A DNA stretch of 64,000 nt, taken from positions 62,001 to 126,000 of the forward strand of contig CALJOM010000009.1 of the NCBI GenBank assembly GCA_937981765.1, in the 5' to 3' direction. Both the position numbers and the translations under genes were made by a program. Positions within the stretch are counted from its first letter, which is position 1, and every line of letters starts with the position of its first letter. The notes beneath the pieces are model-generated. The model had not been told where the DNA came from. It searched no databases and saw nothing but the letters and a program-made list of their open reading frames with translations. Positions 37,823-45,973 of this stretch are shown here, in pieces. Origin of the DNA: an uncultured Bacteroidales bacterium (lineage in GTDB: Bacteria > Bacteroidota > Bacteroidia > Bacteroidales > Salinivirgaceae).

Positions 37823-39217
37823 TCAGTAATAAAGGTGTACAAAACCATGCTTTTTGTGCTCAACACCATCGTATCCCAACGCACGGATAACGTAGAAATA
37901 AACTCCGGGCGAAACTTTGGCACCTTTTCCGTTGCGTTGGCCGTTCCAACCTTGCCACCCTTCATCGTCGCCCGAATAATTGTAAACACGTTCTCCGTTG
38001 CGGTTATAGATGGAAATTTCGAGATGTTTGATAGAGCGTGTGCCTTTACCCGAAACACCGCTTTTCAGCTGCCCTGTGGAGATGGTTTTAAAGGTAAATA
38101 AGTCGTTTATACCATCGCCCGTTGGGGTAAATACGTTGGGAAGTTCGCCTAACATACTTTCATAAACGGTAATATAGTTTTGCAGAAATTTTTCATCGAC
38201 ACACCTTTTTTCGTTTCCCGCTTGCAGGAATGATCGTCCGGTGGCTACAAGCTTTACTGAATAATTTCCTGCATCGAGGTATTCAATGGAATCGGGGGGA
38301 ATAAACGTGTAATATTCTTTCCACACCGTATCGGGTCTGTTGTAAAGCGACTCCGTGCGATGCCAAAATTCCCATCGATAACCTACAGCATTTTTGCTCC
38401 GGTTTTTAAACTGTATTCTGAATGGAGCTTGCCCACGGATGTTAAGTTCCTCCTCATCTAAATCATTCCCGCCGATAGAAGCCACAAAATTAGCTTCAAC
38501 ACTTATTGCCTGATAAAACAATGTGTCTTTAACATTGTGCCCTAAAATATCGGATATCTCAACCGTTATTCGGTAGAGTTCGTTTTCTCGTGGAATAGGC
38601 TGTATAAGCGGTGAATGTGCCGGCAGAAAAGTACGACTTTCAGTATCGGGCACCCAATCACCAAGAGTGGGATGCCAATAATCGATTTTCCAGACAAAGG
38701 TTGACGGATTAAACATCAATAGCGGTGAAGGTGGATTAGCGAAGCGATTGAAGTAACGTAATTCAGGAGTGGTGGTTATACCTCGTATTTTTAGCTCGTC
38801 GCAATCGGGCTGATAGAAAAGGTTAGAGTAAAGATTGTTGGCAAAAATTACGCAATAGAATGATGTATCGGTAGTTGAATTTTTAATTTGAAGCCGGTAA
38901 TTGCCATTGGCAGTTGTTACTAACCTGGAAAGTGTTACGTTTGATTCCTGTTTTACCGTGTCCCAATTTCCGGGAGCATTGTTGTTGATTCGCATCCAGA
39001 TAAATGTTGATGGCTCCGTGTAACTTCCCTCCAAGGTCATATTCACATTCCATCCATTGGGTTGAGGCCCGTAGAAAACATAAATAGGGTCTTGAATTGA
39101 ACTAAACTGATATTGTGTAAATACAACGGTATCGGAATTTACTGCCGTTAGTTGTGCTTGTAGCAGATTAACCCAAACTGAAAAGAGGCTAAAAAGAATT
39201 TTTTTTGAATGCTTCAT
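37823..39217 (-). CDS. Secreted protein with gliding-type C-terminal domain (T9SS type B)
   Basis: The ATG at 39217 is preferred to a TTG nine bases upstream, giving 464 residues. A signal peptide (KKILFSLFSVWVNLLQAQ) is followed by beta-rich Ig/PKD-like sequence; the segment around FRIQFKNRSKNAVGYRWEFW resembles a PKD domain. The C-terminal part holds LPNVFTPTGDGINDLFTFK, then ISIYNRNGERVYNY and WNGQRNGKGAKVSPGVYFYV, the CHU_C/gliding-associated type B sorting domain. It is probably exported by T9SS and attached or released at the surface. The role is unknown. It follows a large terminator that separates it from the upstream zinc-ribbon operon. Confidence 0.83.
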   Translation of the reverse strand: MKHSKKILFSLFSVWVNLLQAQLTAVNSDTVVFTQYQFSSIQDPIYVFYGPQPNGWNVNMTLEGSYTEPSTFIWMRINNNAPGNWDTVKQESNVTLSRLVTTANGNYRLQIKNSTTDTSFYCVIFANNLYSNLFYQPDCDELKIRGITTTPELRYFNRFANPPSPLLMFNPSTFVWKIDYWHPTLGDWVPDTESRTFLPAHSPLIQPIPRENELYRITVEISDILGHNVKDTLFYQAISVEANFVASIGGNDLDEEELNIRGQAPFRIQFKNRSKNAVGYRWEFWHRTESLYNRPDTVWKEYYTFIPPDSIEYLDAGNYSVKLVATGRSFLQAGNEKRCVDEKFLQNYITVYESMLGELPNVFTPTGDGINDLFTFKTISTGQLKSGVSGKGTRSIKHLEISIYNRNGERVYNYSGDDEGWQGWNGQRNGKGAKVSPGVYFYVIRALGYDGVEHKKHGFVHLYY

Positions 39218-39283
39218 CAATCCCAAAGAGTAGTTCCGAATAGAAACGGTTGTTTTTCTGGTTTATTACATGACTGAAAGGGT

Positions 39284-39361
39284 TGAAAAAATAAAACTGC
39301 CGAAATATCTTCTCCGAACCTAGGTTGATTTTTCACCGAAGAAAGATTTTTTCGACAGTTT
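39284..39361 (-). terminator. Extended hairpin terminator after the zinc-ribbon gene
   Basis: On the minus strand, AAACTGTCGAAA (39350-39361) pairs with TTTCGGCAGTTT (39294-39305) over 12 bases with one G-T pair. The 44-base loop folds further (around TCTTTCTTCGG with CGGAGAAGA). TATTTTTTC follows, so it probably ends the Nif3-like/zinc-ribbon operon. It is much larger than the other terminators here. Confidence 0.7.
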
Positions 39362-39381
39362 GTTAGAAATTCCAATACCTA

Positions 39382-40173
39382 CTACTTAATCAGATTCTCT
39401 ATTTCCGTTTTAATTTCTTCGGCGGTGTTGGTATCTATTAAAATGCGTCCGCAATATTCGCAATCGATAAGTTTTTTATGATAGCGAATTTCTACCATGC
39501 GTTGCGAAGGAATAATATTAAAGCAACCTCCACAAGAATCACGGTCAAAGGTTACAACGGCTAATTTATTGCGTGAGTTATTCCGTATACGGGTGTAAGC
39601 TTTGTAAAGCCTTTCTTCGATGGTTGCAAGCACCTTTTCACGAAGGGCATACAGTTTTTCCTCTTCTGATTTGGTTTCCTCAATAATGGTGTTCAGGTCG
39701 GAACGCTTAATTTCCAGGTCTTTCATCTTTTCATTGAGAATGTCCTGAGTACGATCCATATTTTCTTTATTCTTAGCAATCATATTTTGAAACTCTTTGA
39801 TTGCCTTTTCGTATGACATTATTTCGAGTTTCTGGTATTCAATTTCCTTTTCGATAGATTCAAATTCGCGATTATTTCGAACATTATTTCGCTGCTCTTC
39901 GTATTTGCTGATAATAGCCTTGGCATTTTGAATCTCTGTTTTCTTTGCAGCGATTTCTTGTTCCAAAGTCTTAATATCGCTTTTAATTTTTGCCACACGG
40001 GTTTCTAGTCCTGCCACCTCATCTTCCAGGTCTTGAACTTCAAGAGGAAGTTCTCCCCGCAGCGTTTCAATTTTATAGATTGCATTATCAACACACTGTA
40101 AACGATACAAATTCTTTAATTTTTCTGATACCGACTCAACCGGGGTGTTTGCTTTCTTGTCTTTGGTAGTCAT
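39382..40173 (-). CDS. Coiled-coil protein with C4 zinc ribbon (COG1579/DUF164 type)
   Basis: A 263-residue protein. Residues about 15-200 form long charged helices (YRLQCVDNAIYKIETLRG, then VAGLETRVAKIKSDIKTLEQ and LEIMSYEKAIKEFQNMI), typical coiled coil. The C-terminal zinc ribbon has CGGCFNIIPSQ and LIDCEYCGRILI, giving four cysteines in two CxxC knuckles. This family is widespread; a chaperone or ribosome/RNA-related role has been suggested but not settled. It follows the Nif3-like gene by four bases. Confidence 0.88.
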   Translation of the reverse strand: MTTKDKKANTPVESVSEKLKNLYRLQCVDNAIYKIETLRGELPLEVQDLEDEVAGLETRVAKIKSDIKTLEQEIAAKKTEIQNAKAIISKYEEQRNNVRNNREFESIEKEIEYQKLEIMSYEKAIKEFQNMIAKNKENMDRTQDILNEKMKDLEIKRSDLNTIIEETKSEEEKLYALREKVLATIEERLYKAYTRIRNNSRNKLAVVTFDRDSCGGCFNIIPSQRMVEIRYHKKLIDCEYCGRILIDTNTAEEIKTEIENLIK

Positions 40174-40177
40174 ATGA

Positions 40178-41287
40178 TTACAAGTAGTTTACTGGGTTTA
40201 CACCATTTTTTGAAATAGAGATTGCAAAGTTAGGGAATTTTTTTGAAAAAACATCGTAAAATATTTGTATTGAAATTTTTTCGCTTTCGAAATGACCAAC
40301 GTCAACAATGAATATTTCGTCACCAAAATCAACAAAGGTATGGTATTTAATATCGCCGGTAACAATGGCGTCGGCTCCCTGCTGTATGGCATCCAGAATC
40401 ATCGACGAACCGCTGCCTCCTACTACAGCCACTTTCCCTATGGAACGATTGCTTATATTACTGAAGCGCAAGTATTTTACCGAAAGATGCTGTTGCACAT
40501 ACTTCAAAAATTCATCCTCATTCATCAGTTTTGGTAAAATGCCGATTCTGCCTATTCCTATTGTTGTTAATTCATTTTCAAGGGGGTAAATATCGTAAGC
40601 CACCTCTTCGTAAGGGTGAACTTTGATCATTTCTTCCACGGCTTTTTTAAGATTACCACGCTCAACGATAGTTTCCACGCGTACCTCCTTTTCCTGATGG
40701 ATTTTTCCTTTTTCACCAACGTATGGATTTGCCTCTTCGTTGGCACGGAAGGTTCCGTAACCATTTAAATTAAAGCTGCAACAATCGTAATTTCCAATAT
40801 TTCCGCATCCTTTCTGGAAAAGGGCATTCCGAACCTGCTCTGCGTTGGACTCCGGGACAAACACTGCTATTTTAAACAGTTGCTGGCGCAATGGTTGTAG
40901 AACGCTCACTTTCGACAAATTTAAGGCCGATGCTAGATAATCGTTAATTCCGTTTTTGGCTGCATCAAGATTGGTGTGCGCCGCATAAAGAGCAATATTG
41001 TTCCGTATCAGTTTTTTTAGGATACGGGTAGTGCGGTCGGAATCCACCATTCGTTTTATTCCGGACAGCATTAACGGATGGTGCGAAACTATTAGGTTAG
41101 CTCCTTCTGTCACCGCCTCGTCGACAACAGCCTCGGTACAATCTACACAAATCAGGGCTTTTCGAATGGGCCTATGAGTGTCTACCAAAAGTCCCGAATT
41201 ATCCCATGATTCCTGGTGTTGTAATGGGAATTGTGTGTTGAGAAATGAAATAATTTCGTGAAGACTCAGTTCCATAACCTTCTCCAT
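40178..41287 (-). CDS. Nif3-like dinuclear metal centre protein
   Basis: A 369-residue Nif3/DUF34 family protein, which forms a hexameric toroid with a two-metal site. The N-terminal half has SWDNSGLLVDTH, SHHPLMLSGIK and YAAHTNLDAAKNGIND; the C-terminal half has VAVVGGSGSSMI and ADAIVTGDIKYHTFVD. The middle part (about 130-235), with FVPESNAEQVRNALF, is the PII-like insertion seen in the larger members. Metal-binding histidines and aspartates are in place. No reaction is firmly established; a GTP cyclohydrolase I type 2 label is common but weakly supported. A minus-strand -7 box TATCTTTG lies at 41295-41302. Confidence 0.9.
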   Translation of the reverse strand: MEKVMELSLHEIISFLNTQFPLQHQESWDNSGLLVDTHRPIRKALICVDCTEAVVDEAVTEGANLIVSHHPLMLSGIKRMVDSDRTTRILKKLIRNNIALYAAHTNLDAAKNGINDYLASALNLSKVSVLQPLRQQLFKIAVFVPESNAEQVRNALFQKGCGNIGNYDCCSFNLNGYGTFRANEEANPYVGEKGKIHQEKEVRVETIVERGNLKKAVEEMIKVHPYEEVAYDIYPLENELTTIGIGRIGILPKLMNEDEFLKYVQQHLSVKYLRFSNISNRSIGKVAVVGGSGSSMILDAIQQGADAIVTGDIKYHTFVDFGDEIFIVDVGHFESEKISIQIFYDVFSKKFPNFAISISKNGVNPVNYL

Positions 41288-41468
41288 TTTTAATCAAAGA
41301 TACAACGTTTTTTAACCAAATTGATTGTTTCTAAAGGTCGGAAGTTGTGAAGTCCGAACTTGAAGTCTGATTTTTAATCGAATAAAATCGTAAATTATCG
41401 CCTTCGTTTGATAACAACGGTCGTTCAAAAAAAATCGTCGGGTGTTCACCAAATAACTATTTCCAGAT

Positions 41469-41500
41469 TTGGAAAAACTAGCGGGGTGTTTGTACTTTTG
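41469..41500 (+). promoter_or_regulatory. Promoter without a coding gene behind it
   Basis: TTG (41469-41471), a 21-base spacer and TACTTTTG (41493-41500) form a full-consensus Bacteroidota promoter on the plus strand. The next plus-strand protein gene is over 7 kb away, and an intrinsic terminator lies 100 bases downstream, which points to a short RNA. Confidence 0.65.
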
Positions 41501-41506
41501 TGTTGA

Positions 41507-41630
41507 CAAGGTTTTGCCGGAGATGCGTCCCAAATCCCACTTCCTTTCTTGTCCCACAAGCAAACCACTACAATACAGCGGCAGAACCCTCACTAACCAA
41601 AAAGCCTGTTCCTCCCCGGACAGGCTTTAT
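41507..41630 (+). ncRNA. Candidate orphan small RNA (about 120 nt)
   Basis: Between a full promoter and an intrinsic terminator the plus strand holds no convincing frame, but has a strong stem. GGTTTTGCCG (41510-41519) pairs with CGGCAGAACC (41579-41588) over ten bases with one G-T pair, enclosing a C-rich loop of about 59 bases (CCCAAATCCCACTTCC). The terminator stem 41601-41628 follows. The size fits a regulatory RNA. It lacks the GGAAGGAAGCAGC apex of SRP RNA and the 6S layout. The family is not recognised; the call rests on promoter-stem-terminator organisation. Confidence 0.45.
41601..41628. terminator. Terminator shared by the candidate small RNA and the CxxCxxCC protein gene
   Basis: AAAGCCTGT (41601-41609) and ACAGGCTTT (41620-41628) pair over nine bases around a ten-base loop. 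On the minus strand TTTTTGG follows, which makes a good terminator for the minus-strand gene; on the plus strand ATTGTTT follows. The minus-strand stop codon (41627-41629) overlaps the stem. Confidence 0.8.
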
Positions 41631-41884
41631 TGTTTAGCTTCCAACCCTTCTAAAGCCATCATAATTTGCCTGGCCTTTTGAAATGAATTGCCACAAATTA
41701 TGGGATCGGTCTTGAATCCGGCACATGCTTTTGGCCTGATAGGATCGGTATAGATAGAACAACGCAGGTCGTCGGTCAGATACAAACATCGTTCGCCGGC
41801 CTTTTTGCCACTTGGATGCAGTGGTGTGGGTGTAGAAATGGAAAGATAAATGCAACAGGCTGCACAATGTTCGCGACACTCCAT
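41627..41884 (-). CDS. CxxCxxCC-type metal-cluster protein (YkgJ family)
   Basis: An 85-residue protein of the zinc/iron-chelating YkgJ family. The N-terminal motif CREHCAACC gives CxxxCxxCC, near-canonical for the family. Later cysteines in ERCLYLTDDLRCSIYTDPIRPKAC complete the ligand set. The RCSIYxxRPxxC pattern is conserved. The function of these proteins is not established; they probably bind a metal ion or cluster in the cytoplasm. It lies 15 bases after gltX on the same strand, so the two are probably co-transcribed. Confidence 0.85.
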   Translation of the reverse strand: MECREHCAACCIYLSISTPTPLHPSGKKAGERCLYLTDDLRCSIYTDPIRPKACAGFKTDPIICGNSFQKARQIMMALEGLEAKQ

Positions 41885-41899
41885 AGAAAACCTGTGAAC

Positions 41900-43417
41900 C
41901 TATAGTTTAATGTTGTGTATGGCAAAATCGATACGTGCAGTTACCTCTTCGCCCCCTAATAATTCAATAATGGAGAAGAGATCCGGCCCCTTGGCATCTC
42001 CTACCAGCGCTAACCGTAAGGCATTAGCCACAACTCCGAAACCTAACCCGTTTTGTTCTATGTAAGCCGAAACATCCGCCTTAATTTGTTGAGCTTCAAA
42101 GGGTTTAGAGGCAGCGATGATAGAAGCAATCTTAGCTAAGTGAGACACTAGTTCTGCTTTCCAACGCTTTTGCACTGTTTTTGGCTCAAACTCCACCGGC
42201 CTTTCGAAAAAGAAGTGCCCTTGTTCCCAAAGATCTTGAATAAAATAGAGCCTGTCGCGGATTAAATCCAGAACTTTGGAAATGTATTCGGTGCGGGCAA
42301 CAATATCTCGTTCTTTTAACAGTTTGACAAACTCCACTACAAGAAAGTCCTTCGAACAAATCTGAAGGTGTTGATGATTAAACCAACGCGCTTTTTCAGG
42401 ATCGAAGCGGGCACCTGATTTACTGACTCGCTCCAGATCGAACAGTTGACAGAGTTCATCCATGGTGAAAAGTTCCTGTTCAGTTCCCGGATTCCATCCA
42501 AGAAGTGCGAGCAGATTTACTACCGCTTGCGGGAGATAACCATCTTCGCGGTATCCGCGGCTAACTTCTCCCTCGGGCGATACCCAACGAAGTGGAAACA
42601 CTGGAAATCCGGCTTTATCTCCATCACGTTTGCTAAGTTTACCTTTACCTTCGGGTTTTAAGATCAAGGGTAGATGTGCAAATTGGGGCATAGAATCAAG
42701 CCAACCAAAAGCTTCATACAGCAGTATATGCAGAGGCAACGAAGGCAACCACTCCTCGCCGCGAATTACATGGGTTATTCCCATTAAATGGTCATCAACA
42801 ACATTGGCAAGGTGGTAGGTCGGCAGTCCGTCGGATTTAATTAAAATTTTATCGTCGAGGGTAGAGGTATTTACTGTGATATGTCCGCGAATTATATCGT
42901 TCATTTCCACCTCTCTGTTTTGCGGTATTTTGAACCGAACGGCATAGGGTGTACTGTCGGCTATTAATCGCTGAAGTTCACTCTGAGGCATGGTTAGCGA
43001 ATTCTTCATCGACATACGCGTTGAAGCATCGTAGGTAAACGTTTTCCCATTGGCCTCGGCTTCTTTGCGAAGTTCTTCTAACGTTTCGGGAGTATCGAAG
43101 GCGTAATACGCCCAACCATTATCAATTAACTGCTGCACATATTTGCGGTAAATTTCGGCGCGTTCCGATTGCCGATAAGGTTCGTGCGGGCCTCCAACCG
43201 TTTGCCCTTCGTCGATTTTGATTCCGCACCAGCGAAACGTCTCTATGATGTATTCTTCGGCACCGGGAACAAAACGCGTTTGATCTGTGTCTTCAATTCT
43301 AAGGATGAATGTTCCGCCATGTTTTCGGGCAAACAGATAGTTGAAAAGTGCAGTGCGCAATCCGCCAATATGCAAAGGACCTGTGGGGCTTGGAGCAAAA
43401 CGTACTCTAACGGTCAT
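41900..43417 (-). CDS. gltX: Glutamyl-tRNA synthetase
   Basis: The ATG at 43417 gives 505 residues starting MTVRVRFAPSPTGPLHIGG; the longer frame to 43444 adds nine residues of no conservation. The class I HIGH motif is HIGG in this start region, and the KMSKS-type motif is KLSKRDGDK in the middle. RIEDTDQTRF and RGEEWLPSLPLHILLYEAFGW are typical of bacterial GluRS. A minus-strand -7 box TACCTTTG lies at 43442-43449, 25 bases before the chosen start, which supports it. It is probably discriminating or non-discriminating depending on whether gatCAB exists elsewhere; this cannot be read here. Confidence 0.95.
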   Translation of the reverse strand: MTVRVRFAPSPTGPLHIGGLRTALFNYLFARKHGGTFILRIEDTDQTRFVPGAEEYIIETFRWCGIKIDEGQTVGGPHEPYRQSERAEIYRKYVQQLIDNGWAYYAFDTPETLEELRKEAEANGKTFTYDASTRMSMKNSLTMPQSELQRLIADSTPYAVRFKIPQNREVEMNDIIRGHITVNTSTLDDKILIKSDGLPTYHLANVVDDHLMGITHVIRGEEWLPSLPLHILLYEAFGWLDSMPQFAHLPLILKPEGKGKLSKRDGDKAGFPVFPLRWVSPEGEVSRGYREDGYLPQAVVNLLALLGWNPGTEQELFTMDELCQLFDLERVSKSGARFDPEKARWFNHQHLQICSKDFLVVEFVKLLKERDIVARTEYISKVLDLIRDRLYFIQDLWEQGHFFFERPVEFEPKTVQKRWKAELVSHLAKIASIIAASKPFEAQQIKADVSAYIEQNGLGFGVVANALRLALVGDAKGPDLFSIIELLGGEEVTARIDFAIHNIKL

Positions 43418-43517
43418 AAGATTATCTTTTTTACTTTTCGGCAAAGGTACACAGAAATTCCCAAATTGCCTGATGCTTCATCGAGTTTTGAGTTTTAACC
43501 TGGATAATGGTTCTATG

Positions 43518-44300
43518 CTACGATTGTGGAGTTAGCAAAACATAACAAGTAGTAATAACAAAGTTTCTAATCCATGGCATTTTAGTTATCCATTTCCATT
43601 GGCGCCGGGGCTTTAAACCAAATTTTATCTGATAATTTGGGTTGATAAAATAATATTCCGCCTGCTCCACTCGATAGTCTTCTTGTTTTACAATTTTAAA
43701 AAAACGCTCAATAGTAATTCGGGTTTCCTTTATCTCCAGGGCATTGCGTATTTCATGCGGACTCTCTCGCATTAGGCTGAGAATACCCTTATAGGCAAAG
43801 GTCGGAAGCAAATGGATGTATGGCAACTTCGACACCCACGACTCAAATATTTGTTGATGCCCTCCATAAGGATTCTGCCATGGGGGAAACCCAACAAAAA
43901 TTTTTCCCTTTGGTTTAAGAAATTTTTTCACATATCTAAAAAAACGTTCCTGATTGTGAATATGCTCTAACACATCGCGCATTAGAATTAAATCGAATTG
44001 TTCCGTGGAGTTCCACTCGTAAATATCGGTGAGAAAAAAATCCGGTTGCACCGGCAATTCCAATGTTGCATAGAATTTTTGAGCGTTGGCAATTTTGTTT
44101 TTGTTCATATCCACACCCACCGTACGACATCCCCGCTGCAGAAACGGCAGCATGTTTCCGCCTTCCCCGCATCCGATTTCGAGAACCGAAACGGTGGGAT
44201 CAATTAGTTGTATCTTATCAATAAAAGGAATTACATAATGCTCTGTTGTATAGCTCTGTTCGCGAAAATATTGCTCACGGTTTTTATGTCGCTCCTGCAT
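43518..44300 (-). CDS. Class I SAM-dependent methyltransferase
   Basis: A 260-residue methyltransferase. The SAM-binding motif I is VLEIGCGEGGNMLPFLQRG near residue 38, with the acidic ribose-binding residue in VGVDMNKNKI. FDLILMRDVLEHIHNQERF is motif IV (the VLEH form typical of UbiG/type 11-like enzymes), and LKPKGKIFVGFPPWQNPYGGHQ follows. The C-terminal region (about 180-260) is basic with a hydrophobic end. The family matches glycan- or lipid-modifying methyltransferases, but the substrate is unknown. A -7 box TAACTTTG lies on the minus strand at 44390-44397. Confidence 0.82.
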   Translation of the reverse strand: MQERHKNREQYFREQSYTTEHYVIPFIDKIQLIDPTVSVLEIGCGEGGNMLPFLQRGCRTVGVDMNKNKIANAQKFYATLELPVQPDFFLTDIYEWNSTEQFDLILMRDVLEHIHNQERFFRYVKKFLKPKGKIFVGFPPWQNPYGGHQQIFESWVSKLPYIHLLPTFAYKGILSLMRESPHEIRNALEIKETRITIERFFKIVKQEDYRVEQAEYYFINPNYQIKFGLKPRRQWKWITKMPWIRNFVITTCYVLLTPQS

Positions 44301-44654
44301 AATACTAATAAACGATTGTGAATTTCATTAACAACGACGGTTAAAGTGATTTGTTCGGTTGGAAATGATTTGATTTCTGATTAGTGCTTCAAAGTTATGC
44401 AAAAAAAACGAGGGCATAAGCAATAAACAATCAGGAAAATTTGCAAAGCTAAGTTTAAGTTCTCCACTAAATTGCAACACCAAGAAAAGTGTTCTATGGC
44501 TCATTCTCTTTAAAACAATGAGATTAATGTTTTTATCTATATAGTTAATGATTTGTTAAAAAATCAATAAAAACAAGCGTTAATTTTCATTTTTTCTATA
44601 CTTGAGTGGAATTGTTATTAAAAACCATAGTTAATAATCTTTAAATTTAGCGCT
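44301..44654. other. AT-rich gap with no gene
   Basis: Apart from the minus-strand -7 box at 44390-44397 for the methyltransferase gene and scattered A/T runs, nothing gene-like is seen on either strand. It borders a decayed gene and may include its former upstream region. Confidence 0.5.
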
Positions 44655-45785
44655 CTGAAAAAGCAACTTCTTCAATCGGTACTCGGATTGTTATTATTGA
44701 CAGTAAGTTTCAACACCTTCGCACAGTTACGTATTTTGCCTTGAGAGGTTAACGTTTTTGTATTTCTCTTCTCAGCCTGGGCAAAACGTTAAACCTAATA
44801 CTTAGTTTTGTTTAGTGAAACACTGATTCTCAAAATCAATAAAAGGTAGAAAAATAATGCCTTACCTATTGTTACTTTTACTTTTTTTTGCTAATTTTTT
44901 ACACACCAAAAACTGCTTTCCAAAGAAGTTTTATCCCAAACCTCCAAATCAGAAGAACTCAGAATAATAATTTCTACGGAACCCGCATTAAGATTTTACG
45001 CCATAATGAATTATCTGCAACTAAAATCTGAAAAATGGATTTATTTGTAAAAATGAAGGAACGAATTCCGTTAAGAACAACTATTTTTAAAATTTGAACG
45101 ATAAAAAACGTCAGGGATTGGTTGATTCATTACTCTCATTACCGGTTTATGATGCAATCAGCGAAGTTTTAAGGATTCATTATAAGAATGCCTTGTTTAC
45201 CAAAAGGAACACAAATACCTATTATGACGCCTTTAATAATTTACCGCTTTATTGTGTTCCCATGAACGGCGGGAGACCAATTTCGTGGTTGGAGTACTGG
45301 AATGAAGGGTATCAAACAAAGGTGGAATCATTAATTGAATACATTCAAAAAAATATGGCCCAAATTATTGAAACCACCATATAAAACTGCGAGAAACTTC
45401 TTACACAGAATTACAAATTATCAGGGGAAACAGCCATTTATATGGTTTTTGACGGGAATAGAGGAAGTTTCCAAAACGAGCAGATGATACTTATAGATCG
45501 AATGAACAAAGAACTTTATGACACAAACTCTATCCACAAGGTTTTAACCCACGAATTACATCATAGATTTTACGGAGAATAGCTCAACAACAACTTTTTT
45601 GAGAAAAAGAAAAAAAGAAATCGAAATAAGGCCCAAATATTCCCAAGTGCAATGATTTTAGAGGGCATTGCTCAACAGTTGCGATGGGGAGGTTTAGGCG
45701 GAGGTGTTACTCACCTTGTGGATGGGTACAAGACGAATTAGTTACACTGTTTGTAGTTACCTTCCATAATACAATGGTTAAATAA
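44655..45785 (+). pseudogene. Decayed secreted HExxH peptidase-like gene (possibly DUF5700-like)
   Basis: A signal peptide (KKQLLQSVLGLLLLTVSFNT...) is readable from a CTG at 44655, where an ATG has probably been lost. It is followed by decayed sequence with several stops. From 45094 the main frame reads LNDKKRQGLVDSLLSLPVYDA, hits a TAA at 45382, and continues in the same frame as LLTQNYKLSGETAIYMVFDG, IDRMNKELYDTNSIH and the zinc motif VLTHELHHRFYGE. A TAG and a further shift follow (ILEGIAQQLRWGG, then DELVTLFVVTFHNTMVK, ending at 45785). The HELHH motif and an EGIA element after it fit a metallopeptidase-like protein of the DUF5700 kind; the family call is tentative. Many lesions make this an old pseudogene. 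Confidence 0.75.
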
Positions 45786-45973
45786 TTCTCCTCAAGAACA
45801 AACTAGTGGGGAATCATTTAACTAATTATCTCACGCAAAGGGTACCTCATCTTTGTTGTAGCAAAAATCAAAGACTGGGGATATCTAAAAATTGATGGTT
45901 AGGAAATACCACACTAAAAAACTTTACCAACATATGCATAAACCAAAATGAAACAAACTCCCAACACAATCTC

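Noticed and set aside
41507-41630. SRP RNA, 6S RNA or RNase P RNA
   Set aside because: It lacks the SRP apical motif, is too short for 6S, and has none of the RNase P conserved blocks.
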